Counted from the first letter of the stretch, positions 33,252 to 45,557 are shown. The stretch: DNA of 64,000 nucleotides from Saposhnikovia divaricata (GCA_036435485.1 CM071597.1:10595881-10659880); one strand, 5' to 3'. A program made the numbers and translations. The notes: generated from the letters alone by a model not told the origin.

Positions 33252-34299
33252 GGCTAGTGGTCAAATAGAAACCACTTTTAAAATAGAAACTAGAAACCAT
33301 TATCTGCACACCCTAATTTACTATCTCCACACCATATTTTACTATCTTCAATTACTATCTCCACACCATATTTACTATCTCCACCCCCACCCCCACCCTC
33401 ACCCTCACCCTCACCCTCACCCGACCTGCCACCCCCACCCCACACCCCCCATCACCACCGACGCACCACCACCTCCACCGACGCACCACCACCTCCACCT
33501 CCACCTCCATCGATGTACCACCACCGCCATCTTCTTTTCCGACCACTGGCCCCGCAGGGGCTCCGATTCCACCACCAATTTCCGATTCCGATTGCAGATT
33601 TACTTCTTCCCAATCATTAATTGTGCAACTACAAATATAATTTAGTGATTTTTAACTTCAGATTGTAATCTTATCTTCATCTATCGATTCTGAACATTCC
33701 GATGATGACTTCCAGATCTGAATTTGTGTATTTATGTGTATGTAACGATGTATGTGTGTATGTATCTGAACAATCATGGTGGTGGTGGTCGATGGTAGCG
33801 AGGCAGGTGGTGGTGGTGGCGTTGACAGGTGGTGTGGTGGTCGATTGCAGCAATGGCAGGTGGTGGTGGTGGTGGCAAATGAAGGTGGGGTGGGGTGGGG
33901 TGGGGTGGGGTTGGGGAAGGTACGGTATCAGTGATTACAACTGTATAGATTAGTGATTTCTACCATACTTGTTAGTGATTTTTGCAATACAAATTAGTGA
34001 TTTCTGTAATATGATTTAGTGATTTCTTAATATAATTTAATATATTAAATGAACAGATCTTTGATGAACAGATTAGTGATGAACAATAAACGACGAGCTT
34101 CGATCTGTGGTGGTGATGGTAGTGTGTGGGTGGCAGCGGTGGTGGGGGTGTGGTGGCAGCCGTGATGGTGATGTGGTGGGTGGTGGTAATTGTGATGTAG
34201 TGGTCTGTGCGTGTATTTTTAGTTGGGCTAGAATAATGTATTTTTGTGGACTGGGCTTAGTTTCTAGGTTTCTATTCTAATTTGTTTCTAGTAGAACAG

Positions 34300-34340
<41 letters not shown>
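33233..34340. mobile_element. (TA)n-flanked element b (Micron-like)
   Basis: Shares a TA array with element a. Ends read GGCTAGTGGTCAAATAGAAA and, inverted, AGTCCTGTTCTACTAGAAAC, each followed by AATAGAAAC..AGAAAC. The left half is rich in CCACC, the right half in GGTGG, and TTAGTGATTT recurs several times. No reliable ORF; Gly/Val-Trp-rich frames are artefacts. Confidence 0.6.
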
Positions 34341-34343
<3 letters not shown>

Positions 34344-34868
34344 GCTACTCCAATACAAATCTCCTTAAAATACAAACCTACAAACCAAGTATAATCTAAT
34401 ATTTCACTCTAATCTAATGACCAAACTAGGGGTACCCCAATACAAAAAATGCTTAAAATAATTGGCTCTATCCAACAAAATAAATAAATAAATAAATAAA
34501 ATCACTGTTCACGTGATGACGTGGCAGTGGATTTCACTGGTTAACGGTTCTTCGCACCTTCTTGTACGGCGCTTCGTGCCTTTATCATTCTAAAGTTGTA
34601 AGAAATGGCAATCAATGGTAAAGGCAATAGATGATTGACGGGTGTGTCGAGAGCCTTCGGCCCTCATGACTACCTAACTCATACGTTTACTGTCTTAAAT
34701 GCTTCGCATTTCCACGACAAGTTTTTTTTTTTTATGGATAGAACCAATTATTTTAAGCATTTTTTGTGAAGGTACCCTTGGCGGGAACCTTAGAATAAAT
34801 GAAATATAATTAATTTAGTGTTGGTTTGTAGGTTTGTATTTTAAAAGTGGTTTGTATTTGAGCACTTG

Positions 34869-34907
<39 letters not shown>
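34303..34907. mobile_element. (TA)n-flanked element c (Micron-like)
   Basis: Ends GGGGCTACTCCAATACAAAT and, inverted, GGCAAGTGCTCAAATACAAA are imperfect inverted repeats. Inside: ACTGTTCACGTGATGACGTG and ACCCTTGGCGGGAACCTTAG, both shared with the element at 43476-43880. Confidence 0.65.
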
Positions 34908-34910
<3 letters not shown>

Positions 34911-35101
34911 AAGATTACAGAGCGTAAAATACATCTCAGGTAAGTTTCCCGAGATACATTAGATTTATATACAAATATGGACCGGACATTTTTGTAAAAT
35001 CGGAATTTTTTTAATTAGCCCTGCCGGTCCAATCAAATTTAAAGTGTATTTCTTAAAGTATTTCAGGAAAAGTTCCCTGAGATTAATCTCAAGGTCCTTT
35101 T

Positions 35102-35169
<68 letters not shown>
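34871..35169. mobile_element. (TA)n-flanked element d
   Basis: About 197 bases between TA arrays. The inner ends are imperfect inverted repeats (ATCTCAGGTAAGTTTCCCGA near the left, ATCTCAGGGAACTTTTCCTG inverted from the right). A different family from a-c but the same insertion setting. Confidence 0.6.
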
Positions 35170-35171
<2 letters not shown>

Positions 35172-35780
35172 TCCACGAATTAAAATAAGACACTTGGTAT
35201 GTGGAACCATTTCTAATCCCTAGCATTGCTCTTTTTTATTTTTAACAAATTAATCCCTGATAATTTTGACCCACTTATTCAATGTATAGTCTGGTCAATA
35301 TTCTATTCCAAAAAATATAAAATGCCTGATTATAACAAATATTGGACGTTTTTGCTTGTACATGTCACTTATGCACAAGTTAATTATAGATTGTATTAGA
35401 TCCTTAAAACATCAATAATATTAAAATTATGAGAACAATAAATTTGATTTGTAAAATAAATTCATAAAATTCTCTAAAAAATGAATTGTACATGATTATG
35501 AAATAAATTAACATAAACTTTAATAGTATAGCACATGGTATGATGATATCTAATAGGGAGTGTAAGTGGTTCATATCCAAAACAAATTCTATATCTTTTT
35601 AAATAGGCATAAAGAAGATTGTAAGCTATTGAAACAAAAATGAATATTAATATATGTAATTATTTTTAAATAGTCTAAAATTATAATTTTATTGTTGAGT
35701 TATGTGATATTTATTTATTGATGCAGATGATTAACAAAAATAATAATATCAAAAATATCAAAAGGTTATAAGACAAAATT
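35170..35780. other. No gene recognised
   Basis: AT-rich sequence without credible frames or repeats. Confidence 0.4.
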
Positions 35781-35782
35781 TG

Positions 35783-37375
35783 GGTGAGTGCCATAAATAC
35801 CACTCTTTATTATTTCAAACCCAAAATACCCATTTAGCAACTGAGCATCCTATTACCCACGGGATATGCCAATGCCACTTCCATTTCTTAGGTCACGCCG
35901 CTAACAGTTCAGTATTGGTTAGGAAACGCTAGAACACGTTGCTGGAAGAGTAGTAAGTGGACTGGATACGCAGCTCGGAAGGCGTGTGTGAAGATATGCA
36001 ATTGGTAGTGGCGTATCCTCACTTTTTCGGATACTCCAGTTGGGAAGGCATGTGTGAAGATATGCAGTTGGTAGTAGCGTATCCTCACTTCTTCTTCAAT
36101 GAGAGAGAGCTCCCTCCACGGTGATTCTAACGACGATATCTCTCCCTGACGAATCTCTCCGTTCTCCCATCTCCGGTAATTTCTTACTACATTCTGTACA
36201 CCAATTAATTCGCTATTTAATCATCTACAAAACTACATCACTTATAATCCATGTCTAATGCTACAATTAAAACCCCCAATTTAAACCATAATTTTGAGAT
36301 TTCATTTTTCCGATCACTTTGTAAAGCTCGGTTCTCCCTCATGAGTGTTTTTCCAGTCAAGTTCTATACATTATTGGAATTGCCTTCTCATGGACATGAT
36401 AATGTCGTGCTGTGGTGGAGTGTTGGTTGACGGAGAAGTACGGTTGAGGGAGAGAGATCGAGAGCCCGGGAGAGATTGAGATTGTTACAGACTTGGGATA
36501 CACCTCTCCGAATGGTGTATCTCATGGGTATTTAGTAGACCTGGAAATTCGGATAACTAGATCAGTTTCAGATCGGATCAATTTCGGATTAGATTAACTT
36601 TCGGTTATGATATATTTGAACAGAATTCAGATCAGATCGGATCTGATTCGGTTCGGATCTGATTCAGATTAAAAAAGGATGAAATTCGAATTAAGGTCGG
36701 ATAAAATTCGGTTCGGATCATATATGGTTCGGATCTTTTCAGATCATCTTTCATTCGTTATTTTAATTTAAAAAGTACCTTATTATTAAATATTAAATTT
36801 CTAGTATAAAATTATGTACTCATTTAGAAAAAAATGATTAAATAATTATGATATATTTGATTTAAAATTATTTTAAATGTGCATCTTTCTTATGAATGGA
36901 TAAATATTAAATGAAATGTGCGCTAATTTATACAACCTATTCGTTATAACACGTTAAAATTATAACTACTACTTAATTTATCATTTTTAGAATTCAGATC
37001 TAAATTCGATCCAGTATTTCGTGTCATATTCGGTTTGGATAATTTTTTATTCGGTTTTGGTTGGTTCCTGGTCCTAATCGGGTATAGTATTTCGGATGAT
37101 TTTTGGTTAAATTTTCGGTTTAGATATTTTTCGGATCGGATCAAATTGGTTTTCAGCTAATTATCGAATTTTTCAATTCGGATACAAAATCGGATTCGGT
37201 TCCATGAATTTCAGCTCGGTTCTTCGGATCCAGACCCATTTTACCAGGTCTAGTAACCCATTTTACCAGGTCTAGTATGGGTAGTGATTATGAAAACGGG
37301 TATTTGATTGAGAAGTAAAAAGTGGGTATTTTGGGCAATTTTTCACAAAATTTAGGGGTTTAGCAAAATTATAAA
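35783..37375. mobile_element. Degenerate TIR element (Mutator-like?)
   Basis: The left end (AAAATTTGGGTGAGTGCCAT, CCCAAAATACCCATTT) is mirrored at the right end (inverted: AAATTTTGTGAAAAATTGCC, CCCAAAATACCCACTTT). It contains a ~66-bp tandem duplication at about 35975-36110 and a nested repeat element. No transposase is visible. Confidence 0.4.
36536..37277. mobile_element. Nested TIR element rich in TCGGAT repeats
   Basis: Left end AGTAGACCTGGAAATTCGGA and inverted right end ACTAGACCTGGTAAAATGGG; the right terminus is duplicated in tandem. The interior is made of degenerate TTCGGATCGGAT-type repeats typical of non-autonomous plant DNA transposons. Target duplication not resolved. Confidence 0.5.
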
Positions 37376-39042
37376 TAAATATTTTATTACACTTAAATGT
37401 ATTAATAAATTCATCTTATTTTCCTAAAATACTTTCATCAAATTTCTTTTAAAATTTTATTTGAATGAAAACATAAAAAGTTTTATGTTGTGACATAATT
37501 AATTATAAAAAAATTTAAAATTATTAGATAACTCTTTTTCCAAAAATTTTATAGTAATTTGGAGTAATACTTTATATATACATTTTGTAACTTATCTAAG
37601 CAAAAGTTATTTAAATTGGTATGTTGATTCCGAATGTTGTAGTTGATATAAATTTAAAAAATATTTGTTATAGGTATAGATTCTTTTTTTACAAAACATG
37701 TTTGGTGACTTATTTTAGATTAATTTGAAATGATCATTTTTTGTTAAATTGTTTTTTTAACTATTCTTTGTTAAATTCTAAAAAAATCATATATTAAAAA
37801 TTACTTAGTATAGTACTTTAATAATAAACAAATCATAAAATTATAAGAATACAAATATGTAATGAAAATGTTACAAAAAGTCACCAAAAATAACATATCA
37901 ACCTTCATAATAAACAATTTCATATAAGAAATGGTTTCAACAAAAGTAATCAATAACTTTTTTAAAAAAAATTAAATTGATAAATTCGACTCTTTTGAGT
38001 TTATTCACATGTATAACTGGTATTCTATTTTATCGATTATGAATGTATATGTATTTATAAAATCATATTTATGAAGTTAGATTATTATTTTTTCACTTAC
38101 GTAATCACATACATCATTCTACATGATGTATATTATCATTTCTTCCAAAAAATTTGAATAGATTTTGGTAAATAATATTTGAATTATATTTTAGTTAAAA
38201 GGGTGAAGTATTTTCCTTATATGATACACCTTTTTCTTGGAAAAATTGAAAATTTTAGGAAATTAAATTTTAATTAGACGTTACATTACAGCCTGTAAGT
38301 ATTTTCATTGTATTTTTTTGGGAAGAATTGAGAATTTTAGGATATTATATTTTAATTACCCGTTACATGGAAGTATTCCATTATACAGCTGGAATGAGAA
38401 TTTATTATATACGTTACATAAAAAATTCAACATTTTTTATGGGTTAGAAACTTCTAGAGAACTCTACTCTAGTCTATTTAAAAAAAAAATTGTATGGCAC
38501 AAAATTATATTGTAAGTTTGCTTCTACCCTCCTTTGTTCAGATCTCATCCATTTTTTACAGTCGCTTTATACATCTATCTTTATCAAAAGTAAGTAAACA
38601 CCCTTAAGATTTTCAAAATGATGCCCCAACATCAGCTTGGAGGGACTTCTTGTTCGGATCTGGTTCCGGTATCAACTTTAATTTTCTCTTCTCTTTAGTA
38701 TTTTACATGTATATTGTTTTGTTAAATTATTATAATTTTAAAACAGTTTTGCATATATGTTTGAAAATTTTGTATTTTGTGCTCTCCATCCAACAACTTC
38801 TATTAATAAACATGTATGTTATAATTCATGAATACATCTTGACAATTCATTGTTTAGAAAGATTGATTATAATTATTTTAATATTTTATGTAGGTGGTAC
38901 CTGATACAAGTATTCCTCTGGTCATATGGTAAGTCAAATGTGTATGAAAATCTTTTAAGATTAAGTTGAAAACTATGAATCATTTTTTGTTATTGTCTAT
39001 TAAGAAACAAATATGTACATACTTGACATGTCACAATAGTAA

Positions 39043-39119
<77 letters not shown>

Positions 39120-39134
39120 TATTGTTATTATTGA
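39043..39134. repeat. (TTA)n microsatellite in copy B
   Basis: Same array as 2505-2667 but shorter and without the TCA interruption. Confidence 0.95.
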
Positions 39135-39611
39135 AATATAATAAAAATAATTTGGAATATTTACTATCTTCTTTCATTATTATTTTTATTTTATTTTATT
39201 TTCAAAATGATCCTGTTTGAGAATTAGAAAATTTTGATTGGGTGGGTTCAAAGAAAAACATGAATTTTTATCTACCATGTAATACTTCATTTTTCCTTAA
39301 ATCATTAACTCAATGAAAATGCAATTATCTCCAAGAACAAAACCCCTGTTATGCTTAATATCTTTAATTTGATCTGCATTTTTTTAAATTATCCGTTTCA
39401 TTCAAGTAGTTGGTTTTTTTTTCCCAAATTAGTAGTTGGTTTTTTTTCCCAAATTGCCTGAAACATATCTACTATTTTGATAATACAATTTAACAATGCT
39501 ATAGTTACTCCCGCAACTCCATGCCTGACATGTTTACTTTAAAAATTATGTATGTGAAATGATGATTCTTCTAAATTAAAGCTACTTAATTTACATATTA
39601 TATAAAGTGGC

Positions 39612-39728
39612 CAGAGGAAGAGAGGGGTCTTTAAAGAAGCTGAAAAGAGTCCAAAAAGACGTCCAGCCCGACTTCCCAGTGTCAGTGTGGTGATGAGGCG
39701 AGGATATGTAGATGGAAGATATTCACTG
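39612..39728 (+). CDS. B3 gene copy B: basic, NLS-like exon (putative)
   Basis: Equivalent of 3129-3257: KSPKRRPARLPS and RRGYVDGRYSL, ending at TG|GTATAG. One four-residue KRRP unit shorter than copy A. The acceptor and start are unresolved. Confidence 0.5.
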
Positions 39729-39789
39729 GTATAGTATGCCATGCACACATATAACTTTATCTGTTTGTGGAATATAGAGAATTTTATAC

Positions 39790-40038
39790 ATGAGTAAATT
39801 TTTTCTTTTTGCAATCATGTGGCAACAGACTATTCCTCGAAGTTTTTGTGAATCACACTTGCCAGAGTGTGATGACAAAGTTGTGTTAGTAGGTGAAGAT
39901 GATAAAGAGTACATCACAGAGTTTGATGCAGCGAAAGGCACACTTGTTGGCGATGGCTGGAAAGAGTTTGTTGTTGCAAACAAATTGGTCCACCGTGATG
40001 CTGTAGTCATCGAAAAAATCAGCTCCCTCAAGTTTAAG
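39790..40038 (+). CDS. B3 DNA-binding domain exon, gene copy B
   Basis: Encodes the same 83 residues as copy A (IPRSFCESHLPE, GWKEFVVANKLV, KFK at the end), so the DNA-binding surface is unchanged; only one synonymous base differs. Donor AAG|GTAACC in phase 0. As in copy A the ATG may not be the true exon start. Probable nuclear transcriptional regulator of the B3 superfamily. Confidence 0.8.
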
Positions 40039-40131
40039 GTAACCTTAATTATGTAAATATCTACTGCTAAGTTATTGCATGTATTTTATTGAATGACGAG
40101 TTTGTGTTTTTTGCTTTTGAATTTTACTATA

Positions 40132-40252
40132 GTATGTACTTGTACCAAAATGCCATGAGACTGGATTTAGTAAAAGCAACAGAATGCCCCTGACAGATGG
40201 GTCAATGCATCATCACTCAGCGTCTTGTTCAGAAACTGAACTTAAATTCTAG
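40132..40252 (+). CDS. Possible alternative terminal exon, gene copy B
   Basis: Equivalent of 3661-3781: YVLVPKCHETGFSKSNRMPL and onward to the same TAG, in phase with the B3 exon. Two replacements and one synonymous change from copy A. Either a truncating alternative exon or plain intron. Confidence 0.35.
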
Positions 40253-40652
40253 CTTGTCAAGATCACTCTCATCTTGTCAAGCAGCTAGTTGAGCCTTGAT
40301 ATTCGTCACATATGTATAGCTACCTCAGGTCCAGTGCTCCTAATATAATCATCATCCATCCAATCATAGGATTTTAATTCCTAGTTATATATCTGCAAGT
40401 TTTTTAAACATCCTCTAGATACATATTGTATCATATTAGACATATCATGTTGGTTAACATTCTCATTTGGAATACTACCGTATTCCAAATTCGACGTGAA
40501 TCAAATTTCCACCTAGTTTATCTAACTAATTCCTTTGGACAATTTTTATTTTAAAATCTACATAAAATGACAAGTCAAGAATCATCTCACTTGTGAATGT
40601 AATTTACTTTTAGATGCCTTACACTGAACTATGATCCTTCTTTTTTTTGTAG

Positions 40653-40743
40653 GTGTCCATAACGAAAGGACCTTCTTCCTTACCGGAGTCTTTGCTAGAA
40701 CAACATGACATAGGCTCACCTGCTTCTCCCACAACTCAAGCAG
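40653..40743 (+). CDS. Linker exon, B3 gene copy B
   Basis: Same length and phases as 4182-4272, reading VSITKGPSSLPESLLEQHDI and ending TTQA. Acceptor TTTTTTTTGTAG, donor GCAG|GTAC. Confidence 0.62.
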
Positions 40744-40852
40744 GTACTATACTAAACTGATTTTAGACTGTTATAAATATAAATAGTATGTAGAGTTGTT
40801 TTGGGTTAAATTTGTACTTGTCTAAAAGTTTGGCTTTACTACAAAATTTATT

Positions 40853-41174
40853 GCGAAAATTCTCATGATCTATAACTTAAAAAAAACCCTTTGATCCGTT
40901 AACATCCTCGATTTTGAATAGCATTTTGTTGTCATTACTTCTTTTAATAATTTTTAAAAATATTTGAAATATCAATTCTTCATTACGTACTCATTATTAA
41001 TTGATTTTCGAAAGGCGAAAATTCTCATGATCTATAACTTAAAAAAAACCCTTTGATCCGTTAACATCCTCGATTTTGAATAGCATTTTGTTGTCATTAC
41101 TTCTTTTAATAATTTTTAAAAATATTTGAAATGTCAATTCTTCATTACGTACTCATTATTAATTGATTTTCGAA
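40853..41174 (+). repeat. 162-bp tandem duplication in copy B intron
   Basis: GCGAAAATTCTCATGATCTA begins at 40853 and again at 41015, and the sequence repeats to TTGATTTTCGAA. Copy A has one unit. It lengthens the intron before the C-terminal exon without touching its acceptor. Confidence 0.93.
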
Positions 41175-41193
41175 TGTTATATTAAATATGAAG

Positions 41194-41858
41194 CCTCAAC
41201 GGATATGGGTAGCGGTAGCTGTAACATGGCTGTAGAGAGGGCTGCAAGTTCACGTCAACTTGTTGAAAGACCTGATAACAGATCTCTGCAAGCAAACAGT
41301 ACTGGTACAACAAATCTGCATCCAGACAATGATGGGGCAAACTTCATTGATCTCTCGAGCTTCGAAAGGGATCTCTCCGCTTCAGATGTTTTGATGAAGC
41401 TAAAAGAAGACACTGTTATAAAGTATTACGAGCTCTGTTGCTCGCAGAAGATGTACCTCCATAGCAACCTTCTCGGAGTTTGGAATTCTGCATTTATTGC
41501 TGCACTGATCTTAGAGCTGGTTGATATTTCCGAGGAAATTAGATGCAGCAATCTGAACACCCCACGTAGTTTGTACAAAAAGTGGCACATTCAGTTGTAT
41601 GGTATTGAGTGCTTGCGTATGGAGGTTGGATTTCTTCAGAGGCGACTGCAGCGACTCTCAGTTCTTGCATGCAATCCAAATAGAGAAGCGAAACGGAAGA
41701 GGATGGAAGAAGCAAGAGCCGGAAAAGATATTGCTGAGGCAGAGTTAAAGCAGATTCAAGAGACTTTAAATGGTTTCAATAAAGAAATTGCAGGTTTAGA
41801 GACAGAAGAGGATAGGGAAGTGTGCACGTACCTTGATGAAGCCCGTGCGCCATTGTGA
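41194..41858 (+). CDS. Helical C-terminal exon, B3 gene copy B
   Basis: Begins after acceptor AAATATGAAG in phase with the linker exon and ends with TGA at 41856-41858; the frame is open back to 41163. Same domain plan as copy A: Ser/Asn-rich lead, helical core with KYYELCCSQKMYLHSNLLGV, charged coiled-coil-like tail. Replacements include G-to-D, D-to-S, G-to-R, M-to-R, K-to-E and N-to-K. No stops or frameshifts, so both copies could be expressed. Confidence 0.75.
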
Positions 41859-42144
41859 TTCACAATATCTGCTTTCTAACATCGAAGAAGAAGTCATTTT
41901 GTTGTCACATTAAACAGATGTTAAGTGGAATTATGTTGTACTTTGTCTTAAGTTTTTATAGTATTAAACATTATTTTGACATATCGATTAGATTCGGTTT
42001 GCGAGATATAATTTGGCAAACTTAGATATAAGTTCTTTTATTATAATATGTGTACATGGTGGTCCAGTTATTGATTGCTTTCGGTCATTGCTATGACAAA
42101 GTTAGTGCGACTCTTTTCGTTCTTCACAAATAAAGTCTGTGTGA

Positions 42145-42354
42145 ATGCAAAAGTTTAAGTTTATATATAAGAGGCCAGTTTTATTTGTTGCAGAAAAAAA
42201 AATTGATCGAGTTCAAATTATAAAAGGTGGCAGTTCATCAATGCTTTCACATCCCTCGGGCAAGCCACCTTCCCAGACCGAAATCGGACTTTGTGAAGGG
42301 AAGGCCTGGTTAATGGCTGCACCAAAACGGACTAAATTTCAATGCTTTAATTAG
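42145..42354 (+). other. Unrecognised 69-codon frame downstream of gene copy B
   Basis: Open here but broken in copy A. Contains an acceptor-like TTGTTGCAG followed by RVQIIKGGSSSMLSHPSGKP and KAWLMAAPKRTKF. I do not recognise it; it could be a gene fragment or 3' exon. Confidence 0.3.
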
Positions 42355-43475
42355 TGACAATGATAACAATGACGTTGCATTGGGCTAGCAGTTTGGTCAT
42401 GTCTATCATTGGAAAAAGGTGGCTATTGTGAACCCGTTAGTACACAACCGAAGTTAATTTAGTAATGAATTCTTAGCTTTGAAAAAAAAAGTTTGAAAAC
42501 ATTCAAATGTTTAATGTTGTAACAATATATGTGTGTGGCTTATGCACATTTCTAAACTACTTAGAAGAATACTAATTGATCAATAATTGACATTTTTTTA
42601 TAAGTATTAGTGTACTAAATCTAAGTTTGTTAAAATGAGAGTCGACTCCCTCTCTCTCCCATCACTCTTCTCACTCGCCGCCTCCTTTCCCTCTCTACTC
42701 CTTTCCTACATACACTCAATCTAAATAACCATAGTCATCGTAGGAGATCCATCTTCTCCTTTATCTTGTTTTCTTTTTTGTTTTTTCCTTCAATAATTTT
42801 CAATAATCTTCATCTTTGGGTGAGATTTTATTCTTGCATCCATTTTCTGGGTGTTTTATGTCTTTACTTTTGAAGTGGTTTGTATCTCTCCTTTTGGAGG
42901 GTTTTTGTTGCATTTTGGTTTGTTGTCCTGTTATTTTAAGAATGATTTCTATGGTGTATTCGGAAATCTAGGAATACCGCTTCGAATCTAGAACGGTGGT
43001 GATTATCGCGAGAACTCACCTTACACAACGAAAGATTGTTCAATATATGGGGGCATCTGTATCCTCAACCTCAGTTGGTGTAACTGATGGGTATGAACAC
43101 TGGACTATCACCGATTTTTTATGTACACAGGTCAATTGTGATTCTACTATTTTCTGGGATGTTGGTGTCGACTGAATTGCTCGGAAAACCTTTGTAATCA
43201 TTTTTATTATCAAGAATATTTATATTCTATGTGTTAAGTGATCTGAAAACAAAACGATTATTTGTTTAGTTCATTTTTGGTTTCACAATCAGGTTGTAAT
43301 TGACAGTTCGGGGGTTTGTGCAGCTGGGTTCCAATATTTCAATATTAATAAAATCTTCTTCTTCATCAAAAAGAATTTAAGATTGTCAATGATATAGTAT
43401 AGATATATAACCTTAATTAAAAAAACAATCAATTCATTAATTTACAACCAAAAAAGATGTAATCGATTATAACCC

Positions 43476-43880
43476 TTATATAGTTAGGGTCTTGTTCTAA
43501 TAGAAACTAACTTAGAATAGAAACTAGAAACTAAATCTAAATTAAATATTTCAAGCTAATCTAATGACCAAATTAGGGGTACTCCAATACAAAAAACGTT
43601 TAAAATTATTGTCTCTATTCAACAAAAATATAAAAAAAATTAAAATTAAAAAAAAAGTTACTGTTCACGTGATGACGTGGCACGTGAACAGTAACTTTTT
43701 TTAAATTTTTTTTATTTTTTTTATATTTTTGTTGAATAGAGCCAAGAATTTTAAACGTTTTTTGTGAAGGTGCCCCTAGCGGGGCCATTAAAATAAATGA
43801 AATATAATTTATTTAGTGTAGGTTTCTAGTTTCTATTCTAAGGTTGGTTTCTATTTGAACGCTAGCCTATATAGTTATAT
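43476..43880. mobile_element. TATA-bordered palindromic element (Micron-like)
   Basis: Ends TATAGTTAGGGTCTTGTTCT and, inverted, TATATAGGCTAGCGTTCAAA with AATAGAAAC..AGAAAC next, like elements b and c. The centre is a perfect inverted repeat, GTTACTGTTCACGTG (43657-43671) and CACGTGAACAGTAAC (43681-43695), extended by A/T tracts. It splits a repeat whose halves match 28462-28640, so it is younger than that repeat. Confidence 0.7.
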
Positions 43881-44239
43881 AGAAGTTATATTCTTGGCAT
43901 AATATAATCACAGGGTCTCGTGCATGCATAGTTAAACACGTGACATTTTATTGATTGTCTAATGTGAAATTATATTCATCTATACACTATACTATTTATT
44001 ATGCCATATTTTTGGCATGTCTAATAATCTCCCAAATTTCTATTATATATTAATTATTAATTCAGATTAATAATTATTACTTAACCACTAAGTTTTATCC
44101 TCTCTCTGAAACGAGGAAAGAATCAATCTCAGTCAATCAATAACGGAAAAATATCTCCAAACGATATTCTTCAAATCATGAAGATATCATAACGACAAGA
44201 TTAAATCAGATAAAATCAGTAATTACCATATTAACAAAG

Positions 44240-44500
44240 TTTATCCCTAAAGTCTCTCAGGGATAAACACAATTGCACAGAACTACGTGGGCTTGATCCT
44301 ATATAAACATAGGTACGTAGGCATCTTGGCAGATGATGGAGACTGATACATGAGACAAATCGAGATACCTGTCAAGTCCAGCCCCCTCTTTTTTCATAAA
44401 CCCTAATCCCCTAAAACAGCCATAATCATAATTTCGCTCTACTATTCCACCACACCTCCGATTTCGTGTTGTTACGAAATTCCTCCAACAACACTATTAT
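44240..44500 (+). mobile_element. Tat-like LTR remnant
   Basis: AGAACTACGTGGGCTTGATC and ATAGGTACGTAGGCA resemble Tat-lineage LTR sequence; later parts match 28290-28430 (TTCGTGTTGTTACGAAATTC). Truncated on both sides. Confidence 0.5.
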
Positions 44501-44533
44501 AAGCGAAATAGGATATATTTGATTATTAATTTG

Positions 44534-44835
44534 TGTCAAGATTTGTACATATAGGCAGAATAGAGAGAGATAAGGCAAAGAGATAATGAACACAAGAGAG
44601 GTGCAGTGAACTGTGTGTATGATTATACTACTACTTCTACTGCTGTTTTCTTATTTTTGTGTTGTTATTACAAAGGAGAGTAAGCCTCTTTATATAGATA
44701 AAATTAGCTTCCTCCTTACACTAGATACTTGGTTGGTGAACTTGGTTGGTGGACTTGGTTGGTGAACTTGTCATTGCTTGCCTCACTTCCTAGGTTATGT
44801 TATTGCTTACCTCACTTTCTAGGTTATATTTAACA
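44534..44835 (-). repeat. TRIM-like element 3' LTR
   Basis: 302 bp, ends TGTCAAG...TTTAACA on the plus strand, closely matching 45558-45859. Includes a minus-strand TATATAAAG TATA-like box near 44688-44696. Confidence 0.93.
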
Positions 44836-45539
44836 CGCCCTTCACTCGAAATCCCATCTTCGGATGAAAGACCTATCTTGGGATTGAAGAGTGGACACTA
44901 GTAGCCCTTGAGCTTAATCTAATCGTCCAACTATACCCATTTTTAGGATCGACCGATCTTGAGTTTATTGAGTCTTTTGGGATACCGGTTATCGAATTTT
45001 CGACCACATAGTATATTTTAGGCCGTCAAAAATACAGAAGGTGCTGATGAATGTTCTATAATAGATAGCCACCTTATTAAGGGGTTTTTACCCCTTTACC
45101 ACCGGCAAGGGCCTGACCTGAGTATGCAGGAGCAACCCATGTTATTTTTGGATCTAGTTTGGGGTTCAGAAGTGTAAACAACTGAATCTGGACAGAATGT
45201 TACCATGACTGAAAAACAGGACCCCGGGACTAGAAAGCTTGAGTTTCCATTGAAAATCCCTAAGATTAAATGAAAAAAACTCTACTTTAAAAACCCTCCT
45301 GAATCTGGACAGAAGTTCCCTTAAGAACTTTGACACAATACTTTTTATTCTGTTTTGTTTTGGATTTGTTTTGGATGACCAGACTTGAACAAAATCTCAA
45401 TCTGGGCTCAGGTTTCCCTTAAAAAACTTGAGTTTTAATGGCTAAATGATTGAAAATCAAATCTGTGTAGAAATGACACAAGTTCCCTTAAGAACATTGA
45501 TTTTTTAACAAGAAAAAATACTGATTTCTCTACATAAGT

Positions 45540-45557
45540 GAACCCGCTCTGATACCA
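45540..45557 (-). other. TRIM-like primer binding site (tRNA-iMet)
   Basis: Minus strand TGGTATCAGAGCGGGTTC, the usual copia primer site. Confidence 0.88.

Larger units (their letters stand above)
37390..43401. repeat. Segmental duplication, copy B (B3 gene block)
   Basis: Colinear with 820-6768, same strand. Copy B has a ~162-bp tandem duplication in an intron (40853-41174), a shorter TTA array, and loses 12 bases in the basic exon. The left flank before CACTTAAATG and the right flank after GATATAGTATA differ from copy A. Confidence 0.93.

Noticed and set aside
33355..33953. Val/Trp/Gly-rich frames that might suggest a protein
   Set aside because: They come from GGT/CCA low-complexity sequence inside a (TA)n-flanked element.
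34965..35210. Frame with Tyr-Ile repeats
   Set aside because: Translation of a (TA)n array; likewise 21468-21755.
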